A stretch of DNA of 64,000 nt from Ideonella dechloratans (GCF_021049305.1 NZ_CP088081.1:3038001-3102000); one strand, 5' to 3'. Positions 25,050 through 34,114 are shown, numbered from the stretch's first letter. Numbers and translations: made by a program. The notes: a model not told the origin generated them from the letters alone.

Positions 25050-27703
25050 AACACGGGCAAGACCAGCCTGATCAATGCCCTGCAGTTCCTGCTGATCATT
25101 GACCGGCGCCGCATGGACTTTGGCGCGCACGACGTGGAGAAGAGCCGGCGGTTTTACTTCCCCAACAACAGCGCCTATGTGCTGCTGGAGGTGTCGTTGC
25201 CGGAATCTGGCACCGTGGTGCTCGGTTGCGTCGGCAAGGGCGTGAGCTTCGAGTACGAGTACTTTGCCTACGCCGGCCCACTCAAGGTGGAAGAGTTCTG
25301 CCTGCCCGATGGCTCGCTCGTGGCACAGCCCAAGCTGGCCAGCCATCTGGCCACCCATGGGCGCCGCGTGTTCAGCTACAGCGGCAGCGAGTTCGCCGAC
25401 ATGGTGTACGGCGGCCGGAATCGCAAGCTCAGCGGATCACAAGACTTCTGCGTGTTCCGCCTGGAGCACGCCAGTGACGCCAGTGTCTTCCAGCGTGTGC
25501 TCACCCGGACGCTGCGGCTGGACAAGCTGCGGTCCAGCGAGGTGAAAGACTACCTGCTGCAAATCTTCCGTCGTGACTTGCCAGACGCCAGCATCGACTT
25601 CAAGGCGGAGTGGGACAAGGCCTTTGCTGACCTCAACGCTGAGCGCAGTCAGTACCTGGCTGCCGAACGCTTGAAAGGCAGCCTCGCTGAACTGGAGCGC
25701 AAGCAAGATGCTCGACTGACCCTGCGCGGCAAGCTGCTGTGCTGGCGGCCCATGATTGACGAGGCCCTGGGCCAGTGGCAGCAGCACTTCGAATCACGCC
25801 AGCAAGCCCTTCAGCACGAGCTGCAGCAGTGCGATGGCGAGCTGGATCGCTTGCGAGAGCAGGATCGCCAAGCCGTGCGGGAGCAGAGCCAGTGGGAGCT
25901 GGAGCAGAAGCAACTGCGCCAGGAGCGTCAACAGCTGCAGGCATTGCAACAGCGATTCGCTCTGGTGGAAAGCCGGGCGGTTCTAGAGACGTGCCGCCGC
26001 GACGTGCAGGCCCAACGAGATGCTCTGGTGGTCCGCTTGGGCCAGGCGCAAAGCCGGCCTCCGGCATCCATCGAACGCGAGCTCGCCCGCGTGGACAGAG
26101 AGCTGGCCCAGCTGACACAGGAGATGCGCACCCAAGGCCACAACCTCTACCAGCAGCTGGCAGGCGCTCTGCCGCCCGATCAACTGGAAGCGCTGAACAA
26201 GGTGCTGGCCAGACCCGTGCTGACCTTGGGCGCCGAAGACTTCCAGCTCAATGGCCAGGCGCTCTCCAAGGCTTTGGGCGATGCCAATGGCGAGCATGCT
26301 GGCCTGCCGGGCCTGCAGCTGCGCATCGCCGCCCTGCCTGCGCAGCACCAACAGCGCAGCCTGGCCGAGCTGGGCGAGCTGCTGCGGGATTTGCAGCAAC
26401 AGCAGGTACAGCTGAAGGAGCAACTGGCGACGGCACAAGCGCTGGAACTCGTCCAACGCGAACGTGATGCATTGGAACAGCAGCTGGTGCAGCTGGACGC
26501 CGAATTGCGGGACTACGGCCAGATGCAGGCCCTGCAAGACAGCGACGCTGAGCGGCAAGCACGGCTGGTGACACTCGACCAGAAGCTCGCCGAGCTGGCC
26601 ACCAGTTTGGCGCAATCGGCTGCCCGGTACCGGGCGCTGGATCAGCAGCGTCAACAGAGGCAGAAGGATCTGGATTCACTCGGGCAACAGCACCGTCAGA
26701 TCGAGCAACGCCGCAACCAACGCGTCGATCAGGAAGGCCCGTTCACGTGGCTGTCCGACTCACCCCACCACCCCTGGTTGGCACAGCCGGAGTTCGCGCT
26801 GGACCAGCTGGCCGAGCGCCTGCAGACCTATCAGGCTGACTGCCGCCAGTTGCTGGAACTGGACGACCAGATCCGCCGACTGCTGGGCGAAATCCACACG
26901 GGCGGGCTCACCAAGTACCAGTTCGTCGGTGAGCCCGAGGCAGAAATCGCGCGCCTGGTGGAGTTCGCCCATCACCTGCCGCAGGAAGCCGAGGCCCTGG
27001 AAAAGAAGGTTCGTTCGGCGGTTGTGAACGTCGCGGCTTGCCTGCACGAACTGCGCGATGGCTTGGCCGCGTTCAAGCGCCGGATGCGCGAGTTCAATCG
27101 CAAGATCAGCGGACGCCAGCTCTCCGATTTGGCGGTCTTCAAGATCGAACCCGAAGACGAAACCGCGCTCGTCGAGGCCATCGAACTGCTCATCAGCACG
27201 GCAGCCACAGTCGGCAATGGCGAGACCTTCGAACTCTTCAACCAGCAGAGCGTGCTGGATGATGACCAGCTCAACCGCGCCAAAACCCTACTCATCGAGG
27301 AAGGCAATGCCCGACACGGCTTGCGCGTGGCCGACCTGTTCCGGCTGCGCTTCTGGGTGGGCAAGGCTGGTCGCGAGCCGGAAGCCTTCGACGACCTCGA
27401 CAGTGCCGCCTCGAACGGGACGGTGCTGATGGCCAAGCTGGTGACCGGCCTGGCCATGCTGCACTTGATGCAGGATCAACGGCGCCCGATCCAAGGCATT
27501 TGCTATCTGGACGAAGCCCTGGCGCTGGATGCGCGCAACCAGCGCAGTCTGATCGAGACCGCTGCCGAGTTCGGCTTCTCGCTGATCTTCGCCTCCCCGG
27601 CGCCGCTGACCACCGTGCGCTACTGCGTGCCCATTCATCATCGGCAGGGCAGCAACCAGATCAGCCGCTTCAGCTGGCAGATCATCGAACCCGTGGAGGC
27701 CTG

Positions 27704-28570
27704 ATGACGGAGCAGGCCCTACGCGCTGCGTTGCTCAAGCTGCAAGGCAAGAGCCCCTTACCCGCCAGCCAGTTCACCGCTGCACAACGCGGGGCCCTGG
27801 ATCAATTTGCTCGGCAAACTGGTGCCGTGAAGTGTCTGCGCCAAGGCCGAGGAGACGTATACAGCGTTTGCAATCAGGCTGTGTTCGACGCTCACGTGAC
27901 CCAGCTCTCCCCTCAGGTGGAGCCGTCAATCGCCGAACAGCTCCCTCTGCGCGCACAGCACGTGGCCCATGCCCGCGACAGCAAGGCCCGGCGCCATCAA
28001 CACGGCAGCTATTACCCGCTGCTCAAGGCGGTCGGCGACACAGTCAGCTGGCGTGAGGTCGAAAGGGGAGCGGAGTTGGCACTGAGTGCTGCCACACGCG
28101 AGTTCGGTGCGGCCTCACTTTCCATTCAGTCAGATGACGCCTGGCACTCCGAGCGAGCGCTCTGGCTCGTCGAGAACCAAGCCTTGTTTGATCGTACGGA
28201 CTGGCTGCCCGAAGGCACGCAGGCCTCACTGCTGTACTACGGCGGGCAGCTCGACGGCAGGCTGCTGTCATGGCTGGGTCATCGCCCCCGCGCCAGCCAA
28301 GTGATGCTGTTTGCGGACTACGACGGTGTGGGCCTGAGCAACTTCAGGCGACTTCGTGAAGCGCTGGGCGACGCTTGCGATTTCTGGCTGATGCCGCAGT
28401 GGGAAAGCAAGCTGGCGCGCTATGGCAGCGTCCAGCTATGGCGGGACACCTTGCGCCACTTCACCACCGCCGTGGCGCAACTACCAGCGCCCGTGCGCGA
28501 GCTGACCGAGCAGATGCAACAACTGGGAATGGCACTGGAGCAGGAAGCGGTCTGGCTGCCCGCGTCCTAG
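27704..28570 (+). CDS. jetD: JetD, Wadjet Toprim nuclease subunit
   Basis: A 288-residue protein of JetD type (DUF3322/DUF2220), the subunit that cuts DNA in Wadjet. The Toprim-like part shows a conserved Glu in WLVENQALF and an acidic VMLFADYDGVGLSNF strand, followed by a helical C-terminus. The N-terminal 90 residues are a winged-helix-like arm. The start codon overlaps the jetC stop (TGATG), which is normal for this operon, so its translation may depend on jetC translation. The gene is open, but with jetB and jetC broken it has no motor to activate it; if expressed alone it is either inert or under relaxed selection. Confidence 0.85.
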   Translation: MTEQALRAALLKLQGKSPLPASQFTAAQRGALDQFARQTGAVKCLRQGRGDVYSVCNQAVFDAHVTQLSPQVEPSIAEQLPLRAQHVAHARDSKARRHQHGSYYPLLKAVGDTVSWREVERGAELALSAATREFGAASLSIQSDDAWHSERALWLVENQALFDRTDWLPEGTQASLLYYGGQLDGRLLSWLGHRPRASQVMLFADYDGVGLSNFRRLREALGDACDFWLMPQWESKLARYGSVQLWRDTLRHFTTAVAQLPAPVRELTEQMQQLGMALEQEAVWLPAS

Positions 28571-28588
28571 CCGCGTTCGTTCGGCAGT

Positions 28589-29347
28589 TCAGCCAAGTTT
28601 GGCTTTGCCTAGACGGGGGAAGTCGTCTTCATCGAGACGCAGCGTCTCGATCTTCAACGCCAATTGGGTGGGGCTCAACCCCCTGCGCATCGCACTGCGC
28701 AAGCTCACCTCCAAGAGGCGCCAGCCCAACGAGTCGCCGTTCGTGAGCACGAAGTCCTGCCCTGGCGGGGCGCCGAGGCGTTGCATAAAGCCATGGGCCA
28801 GTTCGCCAGTAGGAATCTCATGCCCACCCTGCTCGGCGAGGCTCAAGAGCGCAGAAGCGGTCGCTTGCGGGTCTTGCGTGGGGATGCCCTCCAGCGCAAC
28901 GGGCAGCACGATCATTCGGTCGGGGCTGACCATCGCGGCCAAATCGTCCTGCGCAGTCGGCCCCGGCGTGAGAGACAGCCGAACCCATGCCTCGCCCCAC
29001 TGCAGGAATCTTGTATGGGACATGCCAGGATGCTCATCGAGAAACAAGCATCGGGGCGCCACTGGCGCCTGGAGCAGGTCGAAAACGGTGCGCAGGTGTG
29101 CCCATTCACCTTGGTCGCTCCAGGTGTGAACCATGTCCGACCGAAGCTGCCCACCTTGGACACCCAGGTGGTAAAGCAACGCCGTCACGCGCGCCGCAGA
29201 GATGACCTGCGGTTTGCCTTTCAGCCAAGCAGACAGGTTGGCCGCACGGATGCCGGTGGCGTCAAACACCGCTGCCAACGTGAGGCCTCGCAGACGCAAG
29301 AGCGCACCGGCCAGTATGGGGAGTTGCTCGCTGCTCAAGGCAGACAT
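28589..29347 (-). CDS. HTH-type regulator with unknown C-terminal domain
   Basis: A 252-residue protein with a putative HTH near the N-terminus (LTLAAVFDATGIRAANLSAW, about residues 20-40). The remaining 200 residues match nothing I know; they contain FLDEHPGM and a helical C-terminus. The ATG at 29347 is preceded by GGAGG at good spacing; an in-frame GTG at 29368 is less likely. The gene lies convergent to jetD, 18 nt from its stop. Immediately upstream is a 20-bp inverted repeat pair (29365-29384 and 29431-29450) that I take as its own operator. Regulation of a divergent neighbour is likely, but that neighbour appears lost. Confidence 0.6.
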   Translation of the reverse strand: MSALSSEQLPILAGALLRLRGLTLAAVFDATGIRAANLSAWLKGKPQVISAARVTALLYHLGVQGGQLRSDMVHTWSDQGEWAHLRTVFDLLQAPVAPRCLFLDEHPGMSHTRFLQWGEAWVRLSLTPGPTAQDDLAAMVSPDRMIVLPVALEGIPTQDPQATASALLSLAEQGGHEIPTGELAHGFMQRLGAPPGQDFVLTNGDSLGWRLLEVSLRSAMRRGLSPTQLALKIETLRLDEDDFPRLGKAKLG

Positions 29348-29364
29348 GTCGGCCTCCAAAAGAA

Positions 29365-29450
29365 TCACAGTAAATCACTATAACCAAGAGCAACGCGGCA
29401 AGCGAACACTGGATCACCGCGTCTTGTGTTGTTATAGTGATTTATAGTGA
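29365..29450. promoter_or_regulatory. Paired 20-bp inverted repeats, probable operator/promoter region
   Basis: TCACAGTAAATCACTATAAC at 29365-29384 and GTTATAGTGATTTATAGTGA at 29431-29450 are inverted copies (18 of 20 matching). Each contains tandem TCACTATAA-type half-units separated by one base, and imperfect symmetry continues inwards. The region is AT-rich and precedes the minus-strand regulator, and it faces a good start codon on the plus strand at 29467. This looks like a divergent promoter with two operators. The binding protein is inferred. Confidence 0.6.
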
Positions 29451-29880
29451 ATGAAAAGAGACCGCCATGACTCGTCCTAACAGCCGTCGCCCCATGCACC
29501 AGTTCGTTGCGCATCACGACCAGTTCCTCAATCTGGCCTCTGACCTCGGCGAGCCGCTCCGGAGCCATGGTCATGCGATAGCTGATGGCCATGGAGATGC
29601 GGTCGGTCGGGACCTTGTCCTCCGGGAGCAACTCGCGCTCGAATCCGTCCGGCACGGCGTAGCTCTCGAAGAGGGACTTGACCAGCGTACCCAGGGTCTT
29701 GTCCGACACCTTCTCCAGGTTCGCGGCCCGCTGGGACTCCAGCGCGTCGGCAGGCCCGGCGAGCTCGTGGTGGGCCAGCAGCGTCTTCATCAGCCGCTCG
29801 TACTGCTGCAACCGCAGCATGCACCGCCCCAGCCAACGCTGGACGTCGAGTTGGCCTATGGGTCTGGGTTGGTCGGTCAT
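29365..29880 (-). pseudogene. HEPN-like protein, 3' end lost and fused to the regulator's promoter
   Basis: A 171-codon frame. The first about 130 residues look like a real protein: helical, with YERLMKTLLAHHEL, LVKSLFESYAVPDGFERELL and the motif MRNELVHG, which has the Arg-x4-His pattern of HEPN domains (RNA-cutting or nucleotide-binding toxins and related folds). The last about 40 residues are a translation of the regulator's operator region and look foreign. The original 3' end therefore seems deleted, with a junction near 29485-29494. Function unknown; the HEPN reading is tentative. It lies divergent from hipBA. Confidence 0.45.
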
Positions 29881-29941
29881 CGCGTCAGTGTTCCATGGCG
29901 GAAGTACGGGGCCGGGCGGACCTCTGCAACCTCAATCAAAG

Positions 29942-30058
29942 TTTCGGAAAATCAGAAATACTATCTGACACCGCATCGAGAGCTCTTCTGTTTCTGATTT
30001 GCCGAAATTCTAGTGGATGAGACCCCCAGAACCGCGTATGATTTCGGAGTAACAGAAA
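29942..30058. promoter_or_regulatory. hipBA control region with three 17-bp operators
   Basis: Three copies of TTTCGG-N5-CAGAAA: at 29942-29958 (plus), 29991-30007 (reverse orientation) and 30042-30058 (plus). They are spaced 49 and 51 bp start to start, about five helical turns. The last lies 48 nt before the hipB start. Such regularly spaced imperfect palindromes fit cooperative HipB autorepression, as known for the enterobacterial hipBA operon, although the sequence differs. Confidence 0.7.
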
Positions 30059-30106
30059 CCGTCTGCTTGAAGCGCGCCCCAGAAGCCCTGCAACTGAAAT
30101 TCCGAA

Positions 30107-30430
30107 ATGACTGACGCTGCCACCCGCCGACCAACCCTGCTCCAGTCAGCCCCTGACCTGGGCCCGGTCGTGCGCGAGCGCCGCAAGTCGCAGTCGCTGC
30201 GCATCGACGATGCGGCGGGCCTGCTCGGCGTGTCGGTGGACCTCATGTCCCGGCTCGAGAACGGCCAAGGCTCGGTGCGCCTGGACAAGGCCTTGGCCGT
30301 GCTCGATGGCCTGGGTCTGACGCTCATGGTGCTGCCCAAGGAGCACCCGTGGGCCCGGGAGGTGGCCTCATCAAGCGGCTCGGGCAGCTCTGGCGGCCCG
30401 ACCGTCCCTCCAGCCGTCCCGAAGCCATGA
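30107..30430 (+). CDS. hipB: HipB-like antitoxin and repressor
   Basis: A 107-residue Xre-family protein. The Cro/C1-type HTH is at about residues 20-75 (VVRERRKSQSLRIDDAAGLL ... GVSVDLMSRLENGQGSVRLD). The C-terminal 20 residues are Ser/Gly/Pro-rich and probably disordered. HipB binds HipA, blocks its kinase activity and represses the operon. The hipA start lies 10 nt after its stop, and three matching operators stand upstream. The ATG at 30107 has no strong ribosome-binding site, but it is the first start after the operators and gives the complete HTH. Confidence 0.88.
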   Translation: MTDAATRRPTLLQSAPDLGPVVRERRKSQSLRIDDAAGLLGVSVDLMSRLENGQGSVRLDKALAVLDGLGLTLMVLPKEHPWAREVASSSGSGSSGGPTVPPAVPKP

Positions 30431-30440
30431 GGCGGTCAGC

Positions 30441-31799
30441 ATGACACACGCACTGCACGTCTGGGCCGACGACGCTCAGGTCGCCATCATCGAGCACGAA
30501 GGGCGCGACGACCGCTGGGGCCTGAACTATGCCGAACCCTGGGTCGCCGACGCCAAGTCTTACCCGCTGTCTCCAGCACTGCCCCTGGTCCGCCCGGCGC
30601 CTGACCACGCGTCCGCATCCATCAAGCGCTTCATCGAGCACCTGCTGCCCGAGGGGCGTGCGCTGGATGTGGCCGTGGCTTACAACGGTCTGGCCAAGAC
30701 CAACGTCTTCGGCCTGATATGGGCGCTTGGCGCCGAGACCGCGGGCGCCTTGCGCTTCACAGGGGACGCGAAACCAGCTGGACCCGCTGCCGAGCCGGTC
30801 CTGCGAGAAATCCCCCTCCAAGAGCTCGACCAGCGCATTGCCGAGCGCGAGCACGTGCCGCTGACGGTGTGGGACGGCAAGGTCCGCATGTCGGTGGCCG
30901 GCCTGCAAGACAAGCTGCTGGTCTACCTTGACCGTCCACTGCTGGAGGGCGGGCGACTCTTTTTGGTGGACGGACAGCGACTGGCCTCCACCCACATCCT
31001 CAAGCCCGACACCGGCAACCCGCAGACGCCGCACCTGGCGGTCAACGAGCACTTCTGCATGTCGCTGGCCCGCCGCATGAAGCTGCCGGCCGCTGAGGTG
31101 AGCCTGTTGCGCACGCCCCGCCCGGTGCTGGCCGTGCGCCGCTTCGACCGCGAAGTGGAGAACGTCGGCGGCCAGCCGCGGGTTCACCGCCGGCACATCA
31201 TCGACGCCTGCCAGTCATGCGACCTGCCCGTGGCCTACAAGTACGAGCGCAACCTGGGCAGCGCCGAGGCGGTGCGCCACATCCGCGATGGCGTGAGCTT
31301 CGAACGCCTGTTTGGCTGCGCCGACCTCACGGCCAACAAGGCCGCCACACGGCTGGCCATGCTGCGCTGGGCACTCTTCCAATTCTTGATTGGCAACAGC
31401 GACGCCCACGGCAAGAACTTCTCGTTCTTCGTGCGCCCTGGCGGCCTGCTGGAGCCCACGCCCTGGTACGACCTGGTGAGCGTGCTGCAGTACGACGGGT
31501 TCGACACCGAGCTGGCCATGGCCTTCGGGGACGTCTTCAACCACGCCGAGGTCTCGGCCTTTGCCCTGGCCGACTTCGCTGCGCGCTGCGGCGTCGACCG
31601 CAAGCTGATGCGCCGCGAGGGCCAGCGCCTGGCGAAGCTGGCCGCCGCAGAAGCCGCAGCGCAGGCCCAGGCGGCCGACTACGAGTGCGAGGCCGAGCGG
31701 GTGTTCGTGCAGGGCATCGCCACCTTCGTGGCCCGACAAGCCGACCGGCTGACGCAGCTGGTGGCCGACGCGGCGCGCTGGAAGGACGAGTACCTCTGA
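30441..31799 (+). CDS. hipA: HipA-like serine/threonine kinase toxin
   Basis: A 452-residue HipA kinase. It has the N-terminal subdomain with KRFIEHLLPEGRAL, a nucleotide loop MSVAGLQDKLLV, the ATP-site Lys in THILKPDTGN and the catalytic loop NSDAHGKN at 319-326 (Asp321, Lys325, Asn326), followed by TPWYDLVSVLQ as the metal-binding segment. HipA of E. coli phosphorylates glutamyl-tRNA synthetase and causes growth arrest; relatives can target other synthetases, so the substrate here is unknown. All catalytic residues are present. The C-terminus is an Ala/Glu-rich helical tail. It is the last gene before the tRNA-Pro remnant, that is, the right end of the island. Confidence 0.92.
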   Translation: MTHALHVWADDAQVAIIEHEGRDDRWGLNYAEPWVADAKSYPLSPALPLVRPAPDHASASIKRFIEHLLPEGRALDVAVAYNGLAKTNVFGLIWALGAETAGALRFTGDAKPAGPAAEPVLREIPLQELDQRIAEREHVPLTVWDGKVRMSVAGLQDKLLVYLDRPLLEGGRLFLVDGQRLASTHILKPDTGNPQTPHLAVNEHFCMSLARRMKLPAAEVSLLRTPRPVLAVRRFDREVENVGGQPRVHRRHIIDACQSCDLPVAYKYERNLGSAEAVRHIRDGVSFERLFGCADLTANKAATRLAMLRWALFQFLIGNSDAHGKNFSFFVRPGGLLEPTPWYDLVSVLQYDGFDTELAMAFGDVFNHAEVSAFALADFAARCGVDRKLMRREGQRLAKLAAAEAAAQAQAADYECEAERVFVQGIATFVARQADRLTQLVADAARWKDEYL

Positions 31800-32039
31800 C
31801 CCCCTGGCTGGACGCTGCCGGCGCGGGGTCCAAGAGCCGCCCCTGCCGGACCTATGACCACCGTATAAGCCGGTTCCTATACCAACCAGATGGCTACGGT
31901 TTTCTGGAGCAGACCGTAGCTGCGCTGCTCCAAATCTGCTCAAGAAGACCCTCGCGCAACGTCGTGCAACGCCATGCAAAACCACGCTAAGATGTTGATT
32001 CTTCGTCCAGAAGAGGCCCGAAAAGGCGTCCGGATGGAA

Positions 32040-32084
32040 TTCGGGACGTAGAGGCCGGAGGTTCGAATCCTCTCACCCCGACCA
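32040..32084 (+). other. 3' half of tRNA-Pro(CGG), probable att site of the genomic island
   Basis: The 45 bases run from the anticodon loop (TTCGGGA, anticodon CGG) through the anticodon-stem 3' strand CGTAG, the variable loop, the T-arm GGAGGTTCGAATCCTCT and the acceptor 3' strand CACCCCG to A-CCA. The upstream sequence has no D-arm and no CGGGGTG acceptor 5' strand, so this is not a complete tRNA. Site-specific integrases commonly use the 3' half of tRNA genes, leaving such a copy at the distal end. The intact tRNA should lie left of this window. The gene's own terminator still follows. Confidence 0.82.
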
Positions 32085-32093
32085 GGCACACAT

Positions 32094-32130
32094 GCACAAA
32101 GGCCACGGTTTTCCGTGGCCTTTGTGCTTT
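32094..32130 (+). terminator. Rho-independent terminator after the tRNA-Pro remnant
   Basis: A perfect 15-bp stem, GCACAAAGGCCACGG with a TTTT loop and its complement, followed by TTT. It lies 9 nt after the tRNA CCA end and was probably the terminator of the original tRNA gene. Confidence 0.85.
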
Positions 32131-32328
32131 CCAGCCTCCGTCAAAGGTGCCCGCGCGTGACGCGCGGTCACACTTTGTCGCCTGGAGCCGCCATTTCCGT
32201 GGAAATTCGGCCCCTGTCCGCCGCGCAAGCCGCTGCCATTGACAGAACGCGGCCGTTTTGCGTCATCATGTGCCATTGAATTTGCGCCGAGCAAGGCGTG
32301 AACCTGCCCTGTCGGCCTGCTGTGACCC

Positions 32329-34050
32329 GTGGACACTATCACTGATGTTTCCAAGCCCACGCTTTCCGGCGTGGCGCGCGTGCTTGTTCATGGCGGCAAG
32401 CTGGCAGCGGCCCGCGCCGAGGAACTGGTGCGCAGCGCGAAGGAGAAGAAGGTCTCCTTCATCAGCGAACTGATGAGCTCGGGCGAACTCAGCCCGGCCC
32501 AGTTGGCACACGCCCTCTCCTCAGCCCTGGCCATCCCACTGCTGGATCTGGACGCGGTGGATGTCCAGCGCCTGCCCAAGAACATCATCGATGCCAAGCT
32601 GGTGGGGCAGTACCACGTCCTGCCTCTGAACAAGCGCGGCAGCCGTCTGTTTCTGGCCTGTGTCGATCCGACCGACCAGGAAGCCAGCGAGCGCATCAAG
32701 TTCGCCACCCAGTTGTCGCCCGAGTGGGTGGTTGTCGAGCACGACAAGCTCAGCAAGCTCATCGAGGGGCAGACAGGATCGGCAAACCAGGCGCTGGAAG
32801 CCATCAGTGCGGCCGACTTCGACTTCGAGGTCACGGAGGAGGACACCAGCTCGAGCGCACCGCCGGCCGACGTGGTGTCCGAAGTGGAGGATGCACCGGT
32901 GGTGCGCTTCCTGCAGAAGATGCTGGTGGACGCGATCAACATGCGCGCCTCCGACCTGCACTTCGAGCCCTACGAGTTCAATTACCGGGTGCGTTTCCGG
33001 GTCGACGGCGAGCTGCGCGAGATCACCCAGCCCCCGCTGGCGATCAAGGACAAGCTGGCCTCGCGCATCAAGGTCATCTCGCGCCTGGACATCTCGGAGA
33101 AGCGCGTCCCCCAGGACGGGCGGATGAAGTTGCGCTTCGGCAGCAAGTCGATCGACTTCCGGGTCAGCACCCTGCCCACGCTGTTCGGCGAGAAGATCGT
33201 GATCCGTATCCTCGATTCCTCCAGCGCCAAGCTGGGCATCGAGGCCCTGGGCTACGAACCTGCCGAAAAGGAACGCCTGCTGCACGCCGTGCACCGCCCC
33301 TACGGCATGGTGCTGGTGACCGGCCCGACCGGCTCGGGCAAGACGGTGTCCCTGTACACCTGCCTGAACATCCTGAACCAGCCAGGCGTGAACATCTGCA
33401 CGGTGGAAGACCCGGCCGAAATCAACCTGCCAGGCATCAATCAGGTCAATGTCAACGACAAGGCCGGCCTGACCTTCGCCAGCGCCCTGAAGTCCTTCCT
33501 GCGGCAGGATCCGGACGTGATCATGGTGGGCGAAATCCGGGACCTGGAAACCGCCGACATCGCGATCAAGGCCGCGCAGACCGGCCACCTGGTGCTGTCC
33601 ACCCTGCACACCAATGACGCACCGTCCACCCTCACTCGCCTGCTGAACATGGGCGTGGCCCCGTTCAACATCGCCTCGAGCGTGCTGCTGATCACCGCGC
33701 AGCGCCTGGTGCGCCGCCTGTGTGAAACCTGCAAGCAGCCGGCCGACTATCCGCGCGATGCATTGATCCGAGCCGGCTACGAAGAGAGCGATCTGGACGG
33801 CAGCTGGCGCCCGTACAGGGCTGTCGGCTGCTCGGCCTGCAACAATGGCTACCGCGGCCGGGTCGGTGTCTACCAGGCCATGCCGATCACCGAGGCCATC
33901 CAGCGCCTGATTCTCACCAACGGCTCGGCCGTGGATCTGGCGGAGCAGGCGCGACGAGAAGGCGTGCGCGACCTTCGACAGTCCGGCTTGGTGAAGGTCA
34001 AGCTGGGCGTCACCACCCTCGAAGAGGTGATTGCGGCCACCAACGACTGA
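32329..34050 (+). CDS. pilB: PilB, type IV pilus extension ATPase
   Basis: A 573-residue GspE/PilB ATPase that powers pilus assembly from the cytoplasmic face of the inner membrane. The N-terminal MshEN-like domain (about 1-160) is followed by the ATPase core: Walker A GPTGSGKT (332-339), Walker B-like PDVIMVGEIRDLETAD and the His box LVLSTLHTNDAPSTL. A tetra-cysteine zinc site (CETC...CSAC) closes the core. The start is GTG at 32329, which gives the normal length and MDTITDVSKPTLSGVAR. It leads the pilB-pilC-pilD-coaE cluster and is the first chromosomal gene after the island boundary. Confidence 0.96.
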   Translation: MDTITDVSKPTLSGVARVLVHGGKLAAARAEELVRSAKEKKVSFISELMSSGELSPAQLAHALSSALAIPLLDLDAVDVQRLPKNIIDAKLVGQYHVLPLNKRGSRLFLACVDPTDQEASERIKFATQLSPEWVVVEHDKLSKLIEGQTGSANQALEAISAADFDFEVTEEDTSSSAPPADVVSEVEDAPVVRFLQKMLVDAINMRASDLHFEPYEFNYRVRFRVDGELREITQPPLAIKDKLASRIKVISRLDISEKRVPQDGRMKLRFGSKSIDFRVSTLPTLFGEKIVIRILDSSSAKLGIEALGYEPAEKERLLHAVHRPYGMVLVTGPTGSGKTVSLYTCLNILNQPGVNICTVEDPAEINLPGINQVNVNDKAGLTFASALKSFLRQDPDVIMVGEIRDLETADIAIKAAQTGHLVLSTLHTNDAPSTLTRLLNMGVAPFNIASSVLLITAQRLVRRLCETCKQPADYPRDALIRAGYEESDLDGSWRPYRAVGCSACNNGYRGRVGVYQAMPITEAIQRLILTNGSAVDLAEQARREGVRDLRQSGLVKVKLGVTTLEEVIAATND

Positions 34051-34114
34051 GCCGCAACAGAACCGGCAACAGAACACACTCATCCATCAACCGTCGGGAG
34101 CGGTCGGAGGCTCA

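Larger units (their letters stand above)
22289..27704 (+). pseudogene. jetC: JetC (SMC-like ATPase of Wadjet) split by an IS21-family insertion
   Basis: The gene is in two pieces: 22289-22387 (33 codons ending ...SLVAPN) and 25050-27704 (NTGKTSLINAL...). Removing the insertion and one copy of the 6-bp duplication restores APNNTGKTS, a Walker A motif, in frame and gives about 917 residues. The C-terminal part has very long Gln/Leu/Glu-rich coiled coils (about 25760-27100) and ends in an ATPase head with ICYLDEALALDARNQRS as the Walker B/D-loop region. JetC is the SMC-like motor of Wadjet. As it stands, the 5' piece runs into the element and stops at 22426 after 45 codons, and the 3' piece lacks its own start and half of the nucleotide-binding motif. 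Confidence 0.92.
31800..32328. other. Island boundary: intergenic region holding a hairpin, tRNA-Pro remnant and terminator
   Basis: This 529-nt gap contains no credible gene. In order: a hairpin GCTACGGT/ACCGTAGC (31893-31900 and 31913-31920, 12-nt loop), perhaps the hipA terminator or an integrase arm site; about 110 nt without recognisable features; the 3' half of a tRNA-Pro gene (32040-32084); a strong terminator-like stem (32094-32127); and about 200 nt of pilB leader in which I see no clear promoter. Confidence 0.7.

Noticed and set aside
28664..29383. A 239-codon plus-strand frame opposite the HTH regulator
   Set aside because: Antisense to a protein with a recognisable HTH, a good ribosome-binding site and an upstream operator; the translation is Arg/Gln/His-rich without motifs.
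29467..29997. A 176-codon plus-strand gene starting MTRPNSRR
   Set aside because: After the first about nine codons the frame is antisense to the HEPN-like gene. Only the start region may be a genuine remnant, so it is reported as a junction finding instead.
31980..32084. A complete tRNA gene ending in CCA at 32084
   Set aside because: Only the anticodon loop, T-arm and acceptor 3' strand are present. No CGGGGTG acceptor 5' strand or D-arm stands upstream.
1..32084. Prophage or integrative conjugative element carrying the defence genes
   Set aside because: No phage structural, relaxase, conjugation or integrase gene is visible in the window. A defence island with its integrase outside the window fits better.
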